Origin: Lyophyllum atratum
Lineage: Eukaryota > Basidiomycota > Agaricomycetes > Agaricales > Lyophyllaceae
Assembly: GCA_014905825.1 (NCBI GenBank)
Contig: JACGCN010000145.1
Span: 1 to 16,536, forward strand
Reading direction: 5' to 3'
Length of the DNA: 16,536 nt
Part shown: positions 1-9,629 of the stretch, piece by piece
Layout of the letters: each line of letters opens with the position of its first letter
Numbering within the stretch: position 1 is the first letter of the stretch
Position numbers and translations under genes: made by a program
The notes under the pieces: model-generated
Seen by the model: only the letters and a program-made list of their open reading frames with translations
Told to the model about the DNA's origin: nothing
Databases searched by the model: none

Positions 1-1051
1 TGATGACTTAATTCGGAACGTACGAGTAGAGAACCCTTTAGAGCTGGGGAGTTTCTGCCCCCTAACTTTACTGGCGATAGAGGCTCGTACCGAGCGCCGA
101 CACGACTCTTCTTCACACCCTTTGTAACACCCCTCTTCTCTAAGGAGTTTCGTTTCCTTGGGATGTCCGCGCCAATGACTGTAGAATCCACTGGGAAATA
201 CCCCGGATCGAGTGCAGGTGAGTTCGTCGCGGACGCGTCCAAAGAGTCGTCGCATCCATCAAGCAGGAAAGATGGGTCGATCGTGTCAGGTGGGAAAGGG
301 AAAATAGGAAGAGATGAAGGATCTGAGAGGGGCGAAAGTTCGAGGAGAGCTGATAGATCGGGTTGCGTATCGAAAGGTAATCCAAAAAACAAGTCGATTG
401 GGGGGAGATCCGCCGAAGATGACGAGGATGAATACGAAAGGTATTCGGCCTCAAAGGGATCTTGTAACGCGTCTGATGGCATGTCGATATCCCAGGTCAG
501 GTCGGATGACACGGAGGACGGCGTCGAGGAATAAGAGCAGGAGGATGCCGGCGAGTATGTGCTCCCATCCGACATCGTCCATGGCGAATCCGGGGGCGCG
601 AAAGAAGGCGATGAGGAGGCGGAGGAGTCAGATCTTGAATCGATGGACGCATTGGATTCAAGAGATGATGAGGCGTCTTGGTCTTGAGATGCAAAAAGCT
701 CATCATCATTAGTCCACAACGCGATCAGGTCATCAATATCATCGAGCTCGGAGTCGCGATCGACTTGCGCAGTGAAGGGTGCCTGAACCGTAATCTGAGT
801 GTCGCTGAAAACGGGAGCCCAGATGGCTGGATTCGCCCGGGCGGGAGTCTGCGATTGATATTTAGGCCAAGAAGTGTGTGTGGTTCAACCGTACGTACCG
901 CTTTAGCGTCGAACGAGTTAGGTAGCCACTCAAGGCTCTTGCTATCCAGAAGTCTGCGAGATGCAGGTAAGATAATACCATCGCCCCATTCCAAATCGGA
1001 GGCAGGCCTATCCGTAATCAGTGGGCTCGAATCTGAGGTCGTGAAGGGCAT
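1..1051 (-). CDS. Acidic Ser-rich protein of unknown function, 3' end cut by window
   Basis: Two exons are visible: 899-1051 and 1-848, separated by a 50-bp intron (849-898, GTACGT...CGCAG, phase 0). The start is the ATG at 1051, read MPFTTSDSSP, with A at -3; the same frame upstream has no ATG start. The frame then stays open to the window edge, giving at least 333 residues. The middle is very rich in Ser, Asp and Pro (for example SSPSSPSAPPDSPW and LSYSSSSSADLPPID) and contains an acidic stretch around DSELDDIDDLIALW. A basic cluster at about residues 280-305 (PRKRNSLEKR, then KGVKKSR) looks like a nuclear localisation signal. Acidic Ser/Pro-rich sequence followed by a basic patch would suit a transcriptional regulator, but that is inference: no DNA-binding domain lies within the window and I do not recognise the family. 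Confidence 0.72.
849..898 (-). other. Intron of the Ser-rich gene
   Basis: A 50-bp phase-0 intron. The reading frame changes exactly here: upstream codons end ...DAKA at 899 and downstream codons begin TPARANPAIWAPVF at 848. The ends are GTACGT and CGCAG on the minus strand. Confidence 0.75.
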
Positions 1052-2242
1052 TTTTCGTGCGGGAGGATGAAAGCGCTGGGTGTGGTTCAAGAACAAAGGC
1101 CATTGCTGCTCGATTAAGTGCTTCCGAAGCCGGTTTGTGGGTCCAGTTTCCAACACGTTTAAAGCACGTGTATGATGAGATAGACCGAAATGGGCAAAAC
1201 ATCGTGTGCGCGTACGACAGTTGATCCTTGGATTAAAGTCCGCTATTGTTTTTTAACCCAGCGGTAGTTCGGGATGTGGGCGCTTGACAGGCGCTCGAAC
1301 ATAATTGTACCAGAGACCGACTGTAGCATTCGAACATTAGCGTAGTGTGGAAACCCAGGAATTTTAAGCCTTGAGACGGCTTCAGATAGAGTTCCTGCTA
1401 TCGATCAGGAATAGTCGCCCGTCTAACGATATTCATCTGCCAGAAAGATATACTCGTAAATGGCGGTGCTCCTTGTCGGCGGATGCAGACGCGCGCCCTC
1501 CCACCCGAGGACCTCGTGACCTTCGACTTTATTACCCATCGGCTGGCGAAGGTGCCATTCAAGAGGTTGTAGAATCGTACTCCGCAATGGCGACGATGAG
1601 CCCGGCTTGGTACTAGGCCGACGAATGGATCTGGACTACTCTGGCGAAAAAGGATGAGCAATCAATGGCGTGTCCTACTCCAGAGTGTGCTTACGATGTG
1701 AAGGGATAGGGCGAGAGGCGTTAATGAACATCATCTTGCTTTCCGCCCTTGCTCATCGTGGTGGGAACAGCGGCCCGGTCAAACATCATCTAGTCGCGTA
1801 TCGCCACTGCGGTGTTGTAGTCATTCACATCGCTAGAGACAAACCTCGTTAGATGCTGGCAAAATGCTCGATACCGGCAGACGTACCTTAGCGAATCAAA
1901 TTACTGTTTCCGTGGAGCTTGATGTGGACATAAAGTAGGCGTCTTACTTGGGTCGTTGGAGGGCATTAGATGGAGATAATGACGCGGACTGAAGGGGGTG
2001 TAGGACAGCGCAAGAGGATACGAAATATGATTTAGATGGAGCAGGGGCACAATAGCTGGTACAGATGTTAGAAGGGCAAAATGTATGTAAAGGTCGGAGT
2101 GTAATGGGTCCAAGGTAGGGATGGCGACCATGCACGCAAAATGGTACAAGAATGAATATAAACAAAAAGAGATGAGGGCCGGGGCTGAAGCAGCATAGAA
2201 AATACATGGTGACTAACAAGAAACACACCGCGTCGTTGGCTC
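1052..2242. other. Gene-free interval, 1.2 kb
   Basis: I see no convincing gene here. Short open frames occur on both strands, but none shows a recognisable motif, biased composition or well-placed splice signals. The left part should hold the promoter and 5' leader of the Ser-rich gene that starts at 1051. The right part should hold the 3' UTR of the NOPCHAP1-like gene that ends at 2243. Confidence 0.5.
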
Positions 2243-2930
2243 TCACCCGCCCTCATCTCCCATTCCCTGGTCCGAACTCTCACTTTGAGACTGGCTAAGC
2301 ACAACGATCTGCGGCCGGTGGCAAGGCCGGGAGCGCCGGGGGAGGGGCTTGGTGGGGCGAATGGGGTTGAATGAAGTAACGATCTCCACGTCTGAATCCG
2401 AGTCATGGTCGTCCGATGGATCTGAGTCCGAGGTCGAGTCTGAGAACCCCGACGAGGAAGATGTGAATGAAGAGGAGGTAGAACTCGACGACATGGCGGC
2501 ATCTTTGGTGCGAGTCTCGAAGATACCCAGGCCGAGGTTCTATGTGCGGTATTAATAAGGATTGAATTGGGCGAAAGACGCAGCTGGCGCACCATCTCGA
2601 TGTACTGACCCATACTGACATCAACATTCTCAATATCAACACTCTTCGGGTCCTGGAGTACCCGTTGCTCAAGGAGCGTGTTTGATGCTTCTAGAGCTGG
2701 CAGAAATGCGTGCACTCGTGAAAGCACTATCTCCAATGTCAGTCATGGGCGAACTCAGGGGCGACGATATCAAACGTACAATCAGTCGGCGGAGGGACAT
2801 GGAATGGTTTCGACCGCTGTGGGTCTCGGTTTAGAAAGGTGAAATTTGGCGGAGAGCTCGAGACGGAGGCAGACGACGACGATGGGGCGGCGTCTAGTTT
2901 CTCCAACGTTGTTTCTAGCATACCAAACAT
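2243..2930 (-). CDS. NOPCHAP1-like snoRNP assembly factor (DUF4598)
   Basis: Three exons (2780-2930, 2593-2726, 2243-2539) encode 193 residues. Both introns are 53 bp (2727-2779 and 2540-2592), and the first contains CTGAC close to its AG. The core at residues 50-105 carries the family signature: DLLSRVHAFLPALEASN, then DPKSVDIENV, then QYIEMNLGLGIFE. The second intron splits QYIEM from NLGLGIFE, and splicing restores the conserved block exactly. The tail (about 111-150) is Ser-rich and then Ser/Asp-rich. Human NOPCHAP1 (C12orf45) links NOP58 to the R2TP chaperone during box C/D snoRNP assembly; the same role here is inferred from the motif. The gene is divergent from the Dus1 gene, with 343 bp between start codons. 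Length and tail composition vary widely in this family, so the core is the only firm evidence. Confidence 0.83.
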
Positions 2931-3273
2931 ACTATGAGTAAGATAAGAAACACATAATTTATATAGTGCTCACGAAGCCTCCTCAGCCGCTCATCCTTGT
3001 CCTCGACTTCGAGCCGCACACGTCCGTCGCCGTCGTCGTCCATGGACGGGAACAAGCAGTTTCGGTGTTGGGAAAAGTTTCAGCCCGGAAGAGGTCGCTG
3101 GTAAATATCGCCAAATACCCAATTTTTGTTTCCGATCATCATCGTGATCGCTGTCCACAGGGACTTGTTCCGCTACCACCACCATTTCTTCTGCTTGGCG
3201 CCGCTGCTGGCAGGCGCTGCGACCACCTTCGTTCTTTATATCTTTTTTTACGCCGCGGATTTCAAAAACAAGC
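2931..3273. promoter_or_regulatory. Shared divergent promoter region
   Basis: These 343 bp separate the start codons of the minus-strand NOPCHAP1-like gene (2930) and the plus-strand Dus1 gene (3274), so both promoters must lie here or in 5' UTRs. An AT-rich stretch with a TATA-like ATTTATATAG lies near 2957-2967. Just before the Dus1 ATG the plus strand is pyrimidine-rich, as is common in fungal leaders. The interval also holds a possible small two-exon reading frame, listed separately. Confidence 0.55.
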
Positions 3274-3308
3274 ATGGATTCGGCGCCGAGGAAGTTGGAA
3301 GGATATGA
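3042..3308 (+). CDS. Possible small single-span membrane protein (weak model)
   Basis: A candidate gene too short to be secure. Exon 1 is 3042-3100 (start [17 protein letters not shown]). A 60-bp intron at 3101-3160 has GTAAAT...CCACAG ends, and exon 2 is 3161-3308. The phases fit (2 + 1) and give 68 residues. Exon 2 reads [10 protein letters not shown] and then a hydrophobic span ([20 protein letters not shown]) suitable for one membrane helix, with a charged tail ([17 protein letters not shown]). Against it: no good branch-point motif is visible, the last 35 bp overlap the first exon of the Dus1 gene in another frame, and I do not recognise the product. It could equally be chance sequence in the Dus1 leader or an upstream ORF that dampens Dus1 translation. 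Confidence 0.27.
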
Positions 3309-5248
3309 GTTTTACCATAAGGTACTGGGAAGCCCGAAATACATCGTGGCGCCGATGGTTGACCAGAGCGAACTCGTGCGTCACTTTGTTTTGCACCCTG
3401 TTTCAACAACAGCTGATATTGATCTGAGGGTATAGGCATTTCGGACACTCACTAGACGATACGGTGCCCAGGTTCGGTTCCCCTTCTGCTTTGACATCAG
3501 GTTCACAGTTAACGCTACCACATACTTTCATCATATAGCTGGTATACACGCCCATGATCAACGCGAAGGTTCGTTATTCCGATGCTTAGTCTCCCGTCAC
3601 GATGACTCATCGTCTCTTTCACTTAGATGTTCGCCGACACAACGCACAAGTACTACCGCGAGCAGTACTTTGACATCGCCGCAGGAGAGGAAGGCGCTGC
3701 CTCGCTGTCCTCCTCCGCTGTCCCGTCAAGCAACGTGGTTCCCAAAGACACCGACCGGCCCCTCATCGTGCAATTCTGCGCCAACTCACCGGAACACCTC
3801 CTCACCGCAGCAAAGCTCGTCGAGGCCCATTGTGACGCGGTCGATATCAACCTCGGGTGTCCGCAGGAAATTGCGCGGCGCGGGCACTATGGTGCCTTCC
3901 TCATGGAAGAGTGGGACCTCGTCTTCGAAATGAGTACGTTTCTTCCCCCTACCCATCCTTCCTCTCTTCCTGCCCTCGTCCCATATCAAATACTGATACC
4001 CTACTCTCGACATAGTCAACACCCTGCACAAGAACCTTTCAATCCCCGTGACGGCCAAGTTCCGCGTCTTCCCCGACGTCGAGCGCACGGTCGCCTACGC
4101 CCAAATGCTCGAGCGAGCCGGAGCCCAGATCCTGACATGCCATGGTCGTACCCGGGAGCAGCGCGGGCAGAATAGCGTACGTTCACTTTCTTCTCTTCCC
4201 CTTCTTTCCCGGGCTGTCGCACTTGGGTTAGGGTCAGACATGAACCAAGATTACTGACGCCGCCTCACAGGGCCTCGCTTCCTACGCTCACATCCGCGCG
4301 GTCAAAGCCGCGGTCAAGGTCCCCGTATTCGCCAACGGAAACGTCCTCTTTTCCGAGGACGTTGCCCGCCTCCTGTCCGAGACCGGCGCAGACGGAGTCA
4401 TGTCAGCTGAAGGCGTCCTCTACAACCCCGCCCTATTCAGCGGCCTCCCTGCGTCTCCCTCCACACCATCAGAAACCGAAGCTCTTGATTCAGGACCAAC
4501 CACATCAACACCCGCAGACCTCCCACTCCCACTCCCACTTGAAACCACCAACCCGGCTCTAGCCCCCCTCGCCCTGGAGTACCTCTCCATCGTCCGCTCC
4601 CAACGCACGCGCACCTCCCCCTCCGCCGTCAAAGGCCATCTTTTCAAGATCCTCCGGCCAGCCCTGCAGCGCGAGGCGTACTGGGACCTGCGGGAGCGGC
4701 TCGGGCGCGTCAAGGTTGTGGCGCCCAAAAGGGCGGGTGAGGAGGGCGAGGGGTGGGGGTGGGTGGATGAGTATGTGAGGATCTGTGAGGAGGCGAAAGC
4801 GAGACTCGAGGTGGGTGTTTCGCTTTCCTTCTTTGGTCTGGTTTGTGCTGACTAAGATGGTGTTTTATAGGAAGATGCGATTGCGGCGACGGAGGGGGGC
4901 ACGATACCACTGCGAGATCTCATCACGAAGGATGCGGCGACGGGGCTGGATGTGCTACCTTATTGGCTTGCGCAGCCGTATTTCAGGCCGTTGAGAGCTG
5001 TTGTGGAGAAGAAGAAAGGGAAGGCGAAGGACAAGGCGAGCGAGGGGGAGGGTAAGTCCCATCTTGTCTTCTAGGTGGCTGGAGCTGACCTTGGCCTTGG
5101 CCTGCGTCTAGACGCTGTTCCCGAGTCGGAGAAGGCGCTGAAGCGCCCAACAGGGTCGCCGGTACCTGGGGAGACGGAGGCGAAGCGGGTGAAGCTTGAC
5201 ATTGACGTCGATGCGGTGGGGGGTGTGAGCGTGAGCGTTGCTGCGTGA
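3274..5248 (+). CDS. DUS1: tRNA-dihydrouridine synthase, Dus1 type
   Basis: An FMN-dependent enzyme that reduces uridine to dihydrouridine in tRNA; the yeast orthologue acts on U16/U17 of the D-loop. Eight exons encode 497 residues: 3274-3375, 3436-3471, 3539-3568, 3627-3933, 4016-4176, 4271-4810, 4871-5051, 5112-5248. Visible family motifs in order: [15 protein letters not shown] (20-34), [13 protein letters not shown] (49-61), [14 protein letters not shown] (100-113), [10 protein letters not shown] with the expected catalytic Cys134, [17 protein letters not shown] (169-178), CHGRTREQ (200-207), VPVFANGNV and [19 protein letters not shown]. Each of the first four introns falls inside a conserved block that splicing restores. 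Oddities are a low-complexity insert at about 76-98, a Pro/Ser/Thr-rich insert after [11 protein letters not shown], and a C-terminal tail with basic KR pairs ending in KRVKLD (477-482), a likely nuclear signal. The start ATG has A at -3 and is followed by the usual [14 protein letters not shown]. Confidence 0.96.
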
Positions 5249-5828
5249 CGTTTAGCTCGCAGGGATTTCTGTGTTTATAGCTGGCGATAGGTATGTCGCT
5301 TTCTCCATCCCCCTGACTTTTGCCGATGATTTCAATAGACCGAGTTCCGTGATGAGACGGGCTGCAGCGTCGCGGCCTCTCCTGTGGTTAATAGCGGTAT
5401 CATCGAAGACAAGAGCGGAGGGCGAGCCATGCGATTGGCCTCCGCTGCCTTCCTCTCGCCAGTGGAGACGGTGGTCCTTGAGGGACGAGGAGGTGCCGGA
5501 TGCTCATACCTGACGGGCATCGAATAGATGCGTATCGCAGTAGTAGAATTGAGTTGAGCTCGGTGCGAATCGATATAGATTCCTTTGCAGGTTAACGAAT
5601 AGGTATGTAGGTCTTACATACAAGGATAATACAAGTCCTAGGCTCTGGGACATCCGAGAGCGGGTGCAATCGAATGTCTTGGTGTATATGGATTGAAAGG
5701 GTAGCGGGATAGACGATCTTGAGCCCGAGGTCCGACCGGAAGTTATCCTGATCAAGCCGGCCTACATCCGCGCTCTTTGTTTCATCACTCAATCTCACTC
5801 AATATTTTCCTCCCAAGGATTCGAGAAA

Positions 5829-6344
5829 TTACGCTGGCACATACGGAAAACTCCTGATTATCAGTTCACTGACAGCTGACGTTTGATTCTTTCCAGTACG
5901 ACGGATGCATCGATGAATTGCGCTGCGGCCTGGGAGAGGGGCCATCCTCACACCCCACCAACAACTTTCTAAGAACTCATCATCCTCGGAACTCTGCAAG
6001 CTACCTGCTTTCTCATGATCTTCGTAGGAGTCACAGAATGGCCAAAACTCCCACCATTCAGCTGGGTCGAACGCGGTGCTGTCGCCGGCTCCGGGGACTG
6101 TCACCCTACGTCACAGGTATATCTCTTCCAAGATAATTGTTTCTTGCCTCTTGTCCCCACCATGCATCCCTGCGACCTGGAATATGCCTCTACATGTGAC
6201 GACTGGCGTCGCCGAATGTTGAACCAAGCCGTAGATAGCCAGCTCTTTATACGTCGCTCGCCAGCACTGTAGATCCATAGAAGTCGAAGGAGAGTCGGCG
6301 TGCAGCTCGGCGTTGAGAGGTGGGAATCGGCGGCTTGGGCGCAT
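5829..6344 (-). pseudogene. Possible decayed coding fragment, perhaps kinase-like
   Basis: On the minus strand the frame from 6344 to 6111 reads ...DLQCWRATYKELAIYGL, then ATPVVTCRGIFQVAG and ETIILEEIYL. It meets a TGA and then continues in the same frame as GDSTAFDPAEWWEFW and so on down to 5829. The pattern of charged residues then ELAIY, then a basic/hydrophobic GIFQV strand and a closing ILEE resembles the N-lobe of the divergent kinase-like proteins common in mushrooms. I see no HxD or DFG catalytic motif, so the assignment is a guess. The internal stop with the frame unchanged on both sides suggests a decayed gene rather than a spliced one. It may also be a chance open frame. Confidence 0.25.
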
Positions 6345-6815
6345 ATATGCGCGGGTGCGTGATCGTCAATGAGGGTGAAACTGACATTATCGACCTAGAA
6401 GCTAGTAGCACGCCATAGGGTGTCAAGCCGTATTGCTTGCCGGAAGTCACACTTCCACTTCCCTCAATAGAGAGTCTTACCACCGGTATCGGTCCCCTCA
6501 GCTGTCTTCATTCTCCATCTGCGACGGCTTTACGATCTTGATGACGCGTATATCAGCCATGGTGGTCTCTCGTCCCATCCTTCACATACCCGTAGACGTG
6601 AGTTGGGCAGCTACGTCAAGCAGAAAGCCGCAATCGCTTAAATTCGAGGTGAGATGGATGTACCGTCGAAGGGGTCTTCCAAGCGAAATATGCAACGCGA
6701 ATCGGGTATATGCCCCGTCAACGGAGTAGTATCATTATTCGAATTCACAGAGTGTTGAACGCAAGGTGGAAGGCACCTTGAATGGGCGAAGTATGCATCA
6801 AGACGAAGAGGCGTA

Positions 6816-7274
6816 TCAGAACGAGAGGCGGGGGTCTTGAGCTGGAGGGGTTGAATGGGAAATCGCATTTACATCGTGAGTATACGCGCTGCCCTCCCCA
6901 CACAGGTGACTGATATGGATTTTTTCTTTGAGAGCTGGGAGTCGAAATGAAATTCGGATACAATGATCCCGCAAGGCCTGGGTGTAGGGAACTTTGCCGA
7001 ATGTGGTGATACAATGAAAGCGGGCATACATCGCTTGTTTAGTACCAGGCACGTCTGACACCTCGCCGAGATGGAACGAGAACAGGACGGACGACAATCC
7101 TTTGGACGAAAGACGCTTGATCACTTGTCGATCATCGACTACCCGCGTCGGAATGTCATTGCTATATATCCCACCCCGTGATTCCCAACCCATTCCTTCC
7201 TTCGATCCCAACCAACGTCTGATAGACAAACTGGTGAGCGATAGCACCAGGAGGAGAAAGGCACGACGCACCAA
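6816..7274 (-). other. Unexplained 152-codon open frame, minus strand
   Basis: A frame of about 152 codons without an ATG at its 5' end (it opens with a TTG codon). It reads a hydrophobic start (RRAFLLLVLSLTSLSIRRW), then DDRQVIKRLSSKGLSSVLFSF and GKVPYTQALRDHCIRISF. I do not recognise it. No convincing splice sites tie it to a neighbouring exon. It could be part of a decayed gene or chance; it is recorded because it is the longest open frame between the Dus1 gene and the hairpin block. Confidence 0.15.
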
Positions 7275-8236
7275 CGAGCGCTGGAGTGTTCGTCGAAGGG
7301 TAGTCCTCTGTTGTATCGAACGGTCAGTTTCTCACGCTTGTTCATCCTCATGAAAGTTTCGGTCTGGCGTTGCGGACCAGGCCATTTGATTGACGCGCGT
7401 AGCACCTATCAGGTGAGTGTGGCTGTCCAAAATTGGGTGAGTGCGGCATTAGTACGCGAGGTGAATGTTCTACCTGCACTACGGGTGCATTAGTAATGGG
7501 GCGGTATCCTTACGGCCTTGAAAAATGCTGACGTAGAGCGGTTTTTTAGCTACCAACGGTAAGACGGGTGGTTGCCACACCATACTGACCATCCTGTGAA
7601 GGTGAGCAGATATTGCTGACACCCGCCGAAATCCCACAGGGACGATGGCGTCCTCCGGGTCATCCACTGTCATTGCTTCTCTCGTGTCATGGCTTGGTCT
7701 TTGACGGATTTTTAATGATACGGGACAAACAAGTCATGACGTCCAACTGGCCGTGGGTATCGAGTTCACTAATTGAGGATGGCGTCAAGACTTCGTGGTG
7801 ATCATATGGTCACCAAACAGTCATACTTGGTTTTTCCGAGGAGTCTTCCAGAGGTAACTTCCATCCTAGCCCCCGCAGCCGTTCACCTCGGTAAGACGCT
7901 CAGTTCCGGCAATGTCTTGACGCTCGGATGACAAATAAGACGCTGTCAATGGGAATCTTTCAATCCGGAGTGGCTGGAAGGGCGATTTGAGGGAGGAGTC
8001 GTGAGCTCTGTGGAAGATTTCGAGTCGGGATTTGGATGTATGGGATAGGCGAGGCGAACGTCAGGTTGACCGTTGAAGGGAGCACATTCAGAGCAAAAAA
8101 GGTCCAGGCATTGTCCAGGCACAAGGACTTGGAATGACGAGAGGCGCCATCAACAGTTGGCCAACGTGATTCTTCCCATCACCACGTGCATGAAAAGCAA
8201 TGGACCCACAAACCCTGGCACCGCTGGCAGCGTCGC

Positions 8237-8685
8237 GTGTTTCTTGAGAAACACCGGCAAAGAAAAATGATTTAGCTCTTAGATTAGTGTACATTTAGAA
8301 ACAATTTAAATATATTTTGATAACCACTTAACAAACACGCAACCTGTTTTCTAAGTGGTCCTCGAAAAGCACAAAGCGTGTATCACGAATGTTTCTTAAG
8401 AAACACTTAGAAACCACCTCATGTGGTTTCTTTGTGTTTCTTGAAAAATATTTTGTATTCATCGGAAGATGCACTGAACGAACTACTTAATATGTACTTT
8501 TTTGTGTTTCCCTATAAATAGTCATCGTGTTTCTGAAGAAACACGCAAAGAAACACGAAAGATGTTTCTAAAAATACAGTCATTTATAAATATCTTACCT
8601 GGTTCTTAAGAAAGACTTGAATATACACTCATCGTGCCGCTCATCGACTCGATGAGCGGGCGCTCTGTGTGTCGCTCAGCGACGA
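8237..8685. repeat. AT-rich hairpin block built on TGTTTCT / AGAAACA
   Basis: A sharply AT-rich segment in an otherwise balanced region. The 7-mer TGTTTCT occurs at 8238, 8390, 8435, 8528 and 8563, and its complement AGAAACA at 8247, 8297, 8399, 8537 and 8549: ten exact copies in about 330 bp. Many pair as palindromes: GTGTTTCTTGAGAAACAC (8237-8254), TGTTTCTTAAGAAACA (8390-8405, perfect), CGTGTTTCTGAAGAAACACG (8526-8545), and AGAAACA/TGTTTCT with a 7-nt loop (8549-8569). Variant hairpins are ACCACTTA/TAAGTGGT (8323-8359) and AGAAACCAC/GTGGTTTCT (8409-8431). Two GC-richer hairpins close the right end: GCTCATCGACTCGATGAGC (8639-8657) and GTCGCTCAGCGAC (8671-8683). No coding capacity was seen. 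It may be a non-autonomous mobile element or a foldback array; target-site duplications were not identified. Confidence 0.72.
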
Positions 8686-9425
8686 GCTGAAACTCGCAGG
8701 ATAATAAAGGCGTCAGGTTGCGGAGTAAATGTAAATTGCACGAGTACATAGATACAGTAAGTAACGACCTTCACCCACCCGATCTCATCCGCATCATAAC
8801 TGTTCATCTCCCCCTTCCTCATCGTCAGCGTCTGCACCACCGATCCCGCGTACTCCTCCTTCATCAGCACCGTGCACTCCTCAATCGGCTCCAGCATCCT
8901 CCCTTTCGCCTCAGGGTCCGGATCGGGGATCATGACGGCCTTGGGCGCCCGACGCCGAGCTGGAAGCCCTCGCGGCGGAGCGTTTCGAGGAGGACGCCGA
9001 GGTGCAGAACGCCGCGCCCGCGCAGCTCGAGGGACTCGGAGGTGGGGCCGGGGAGGACGTGAGGGCGACGTTGGTTTCGGCTTCTTTGTAGATGCGTTCC
9101 CGGATGAGTTGTAAGGTTAGCTGGGTGCCTTCTTGGCCGGCGAGGGGAGATTCGTTGGCGTGCACGAATATGGAGATCGTGATTCGTAGGGGGGTCGATG
9201 GGTGTTGACTATAGTAGGAGTAGTTCGTTAGGGACCAACCGTTGCGCGAGAGGGGTAGGGAGAACTCACTGGTAGGGGTTAAGGCCCGTCTTCGCTCCAT
9301 CCTTCGGGGTGGACGAGTGTCACGTTGACTCCGCCGTTCTTGATACCAGCGATGCTGACGATTTCCTCTGCACCCGCCACATCCTTCTCCGTCCGATCCA
9401 ACCCCTTCCGACCGTAGATCAGAGA
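8682..9425 (-). pseudogene. Truncated TypA/BipA-type translational GTPase pseudogene
   Basis: Minus-strand fragments match the central part of TypA/BipA proteins: GRKGLDRTEKDVAGAEEIVS and GGVNVTLVHPEGW (to about 9290), NESPLAGQEGTQLT and IRERIYKEAETNVAL (about 9150-9062), and LEPIEECTVLMKEEY and TLTMRKGEM (about 8890-8805). Damage visible in order along the strand: an in-frame TAA at 9279-9281, an extra base near 9183, frame slips near 9060 and 8942, and a decayed intron around 8699-8762 (branch-like CTGAC kept, acceptor AG lost) followed by RVSAR where the family has RVPAR. A likely intact ancestral intron lies at 9209-9269. The N-terminal GTPase domain and the C-terminus are absent, and the fragment stops at the hairpin block. 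TypA/BipA proteins act on ribosomes; this copy cannot be functional, so an intact paralogue should exist elsewhere in the genome. Confidence 0.8.
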
Positions 9426-9599
9426 CCTAAATCCATGTCTCAAATGCGCTGGCTCCAGAACTCTATCGAAACGTGGACGAACTTCAGAGGACTTGATGGC
9501 GGTGACATGGATAGACTGATCATAAGTAGGCGCTTGAGGCCTGTGCAGCGTGCTCGCCTCTCCCACACACTCACGTGATCCTGGCGTTGGGCCGCCTGG

Positions 9600-9629
9600 A
9601 AAGACGCTCAAAGACGCTCAAAGACGCTC
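9600..9629 (+). repeat. Three tandem copies of a 10-mer (AAAGACGCTC)
   Basis: AAAGACGCTC is repeated three times without mismatch (9600-9609, 9610-9619, 9620-9629). It lies beyond the 5' end of the TypA/BipA fragment and outside any gene. The GACGCTC core recurs elsewhere on the plus strand at 7895, 7919, 15730, 15741, 15831 and 16231. Confidence 0.85.

Larger units (their letters stand above)
5249..8236. other. About 3 kb without a confident gene
   Basis: The first 100-200 bp should be the 3' UTR of the Dus1 gene. Beyond that no frame gives a chain of exons with splice signals. Two minus-strand stretches (5829-6344 and 6816-7274) stay open longer than most and have protein-like composition, but both lack a good start or are interrupted. 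The rest looks like non-coding or decayed sequence. No tRNA, rRNA, terminal inverted repeat or transposase motif was seen. Confidence 0.5.

Noticed and set aside
163..687. A plus-strand Ser/Asp/Glu-rich open frame (163-534) that continues past a TAA to 687, resembling a gene with stop-codon readthrough.
   Set aside because: It is the antisense of the minus-strand Ser-rich gene. TC-rich Ser codons read backwards give Glu/Asp-type codons, so the mirror frame looks protein-like. The minus frame is open throughout and joins to an upstream exon by a good intron.
2991..3275. A 94-codon minus-strand open frame upstream of the NOPCHAP1-like gene, with a basic RRRRR cluster.
   Set aside because: It lies in the shared promoter region, its basic run is the antisense of a simple GTC repeat, and no splice path leads from it into the NOPCHAP1-like exons.
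8237..8600. Heat-shock elements, suggested by the many TTC/GAA pairs.
   Set aside because: Heat-shock elements need TTC and GAA separated by 2 nt. Here the spacing in the palindromes is 4 nt, and conservation extends to the outer GTG/CAC arms.
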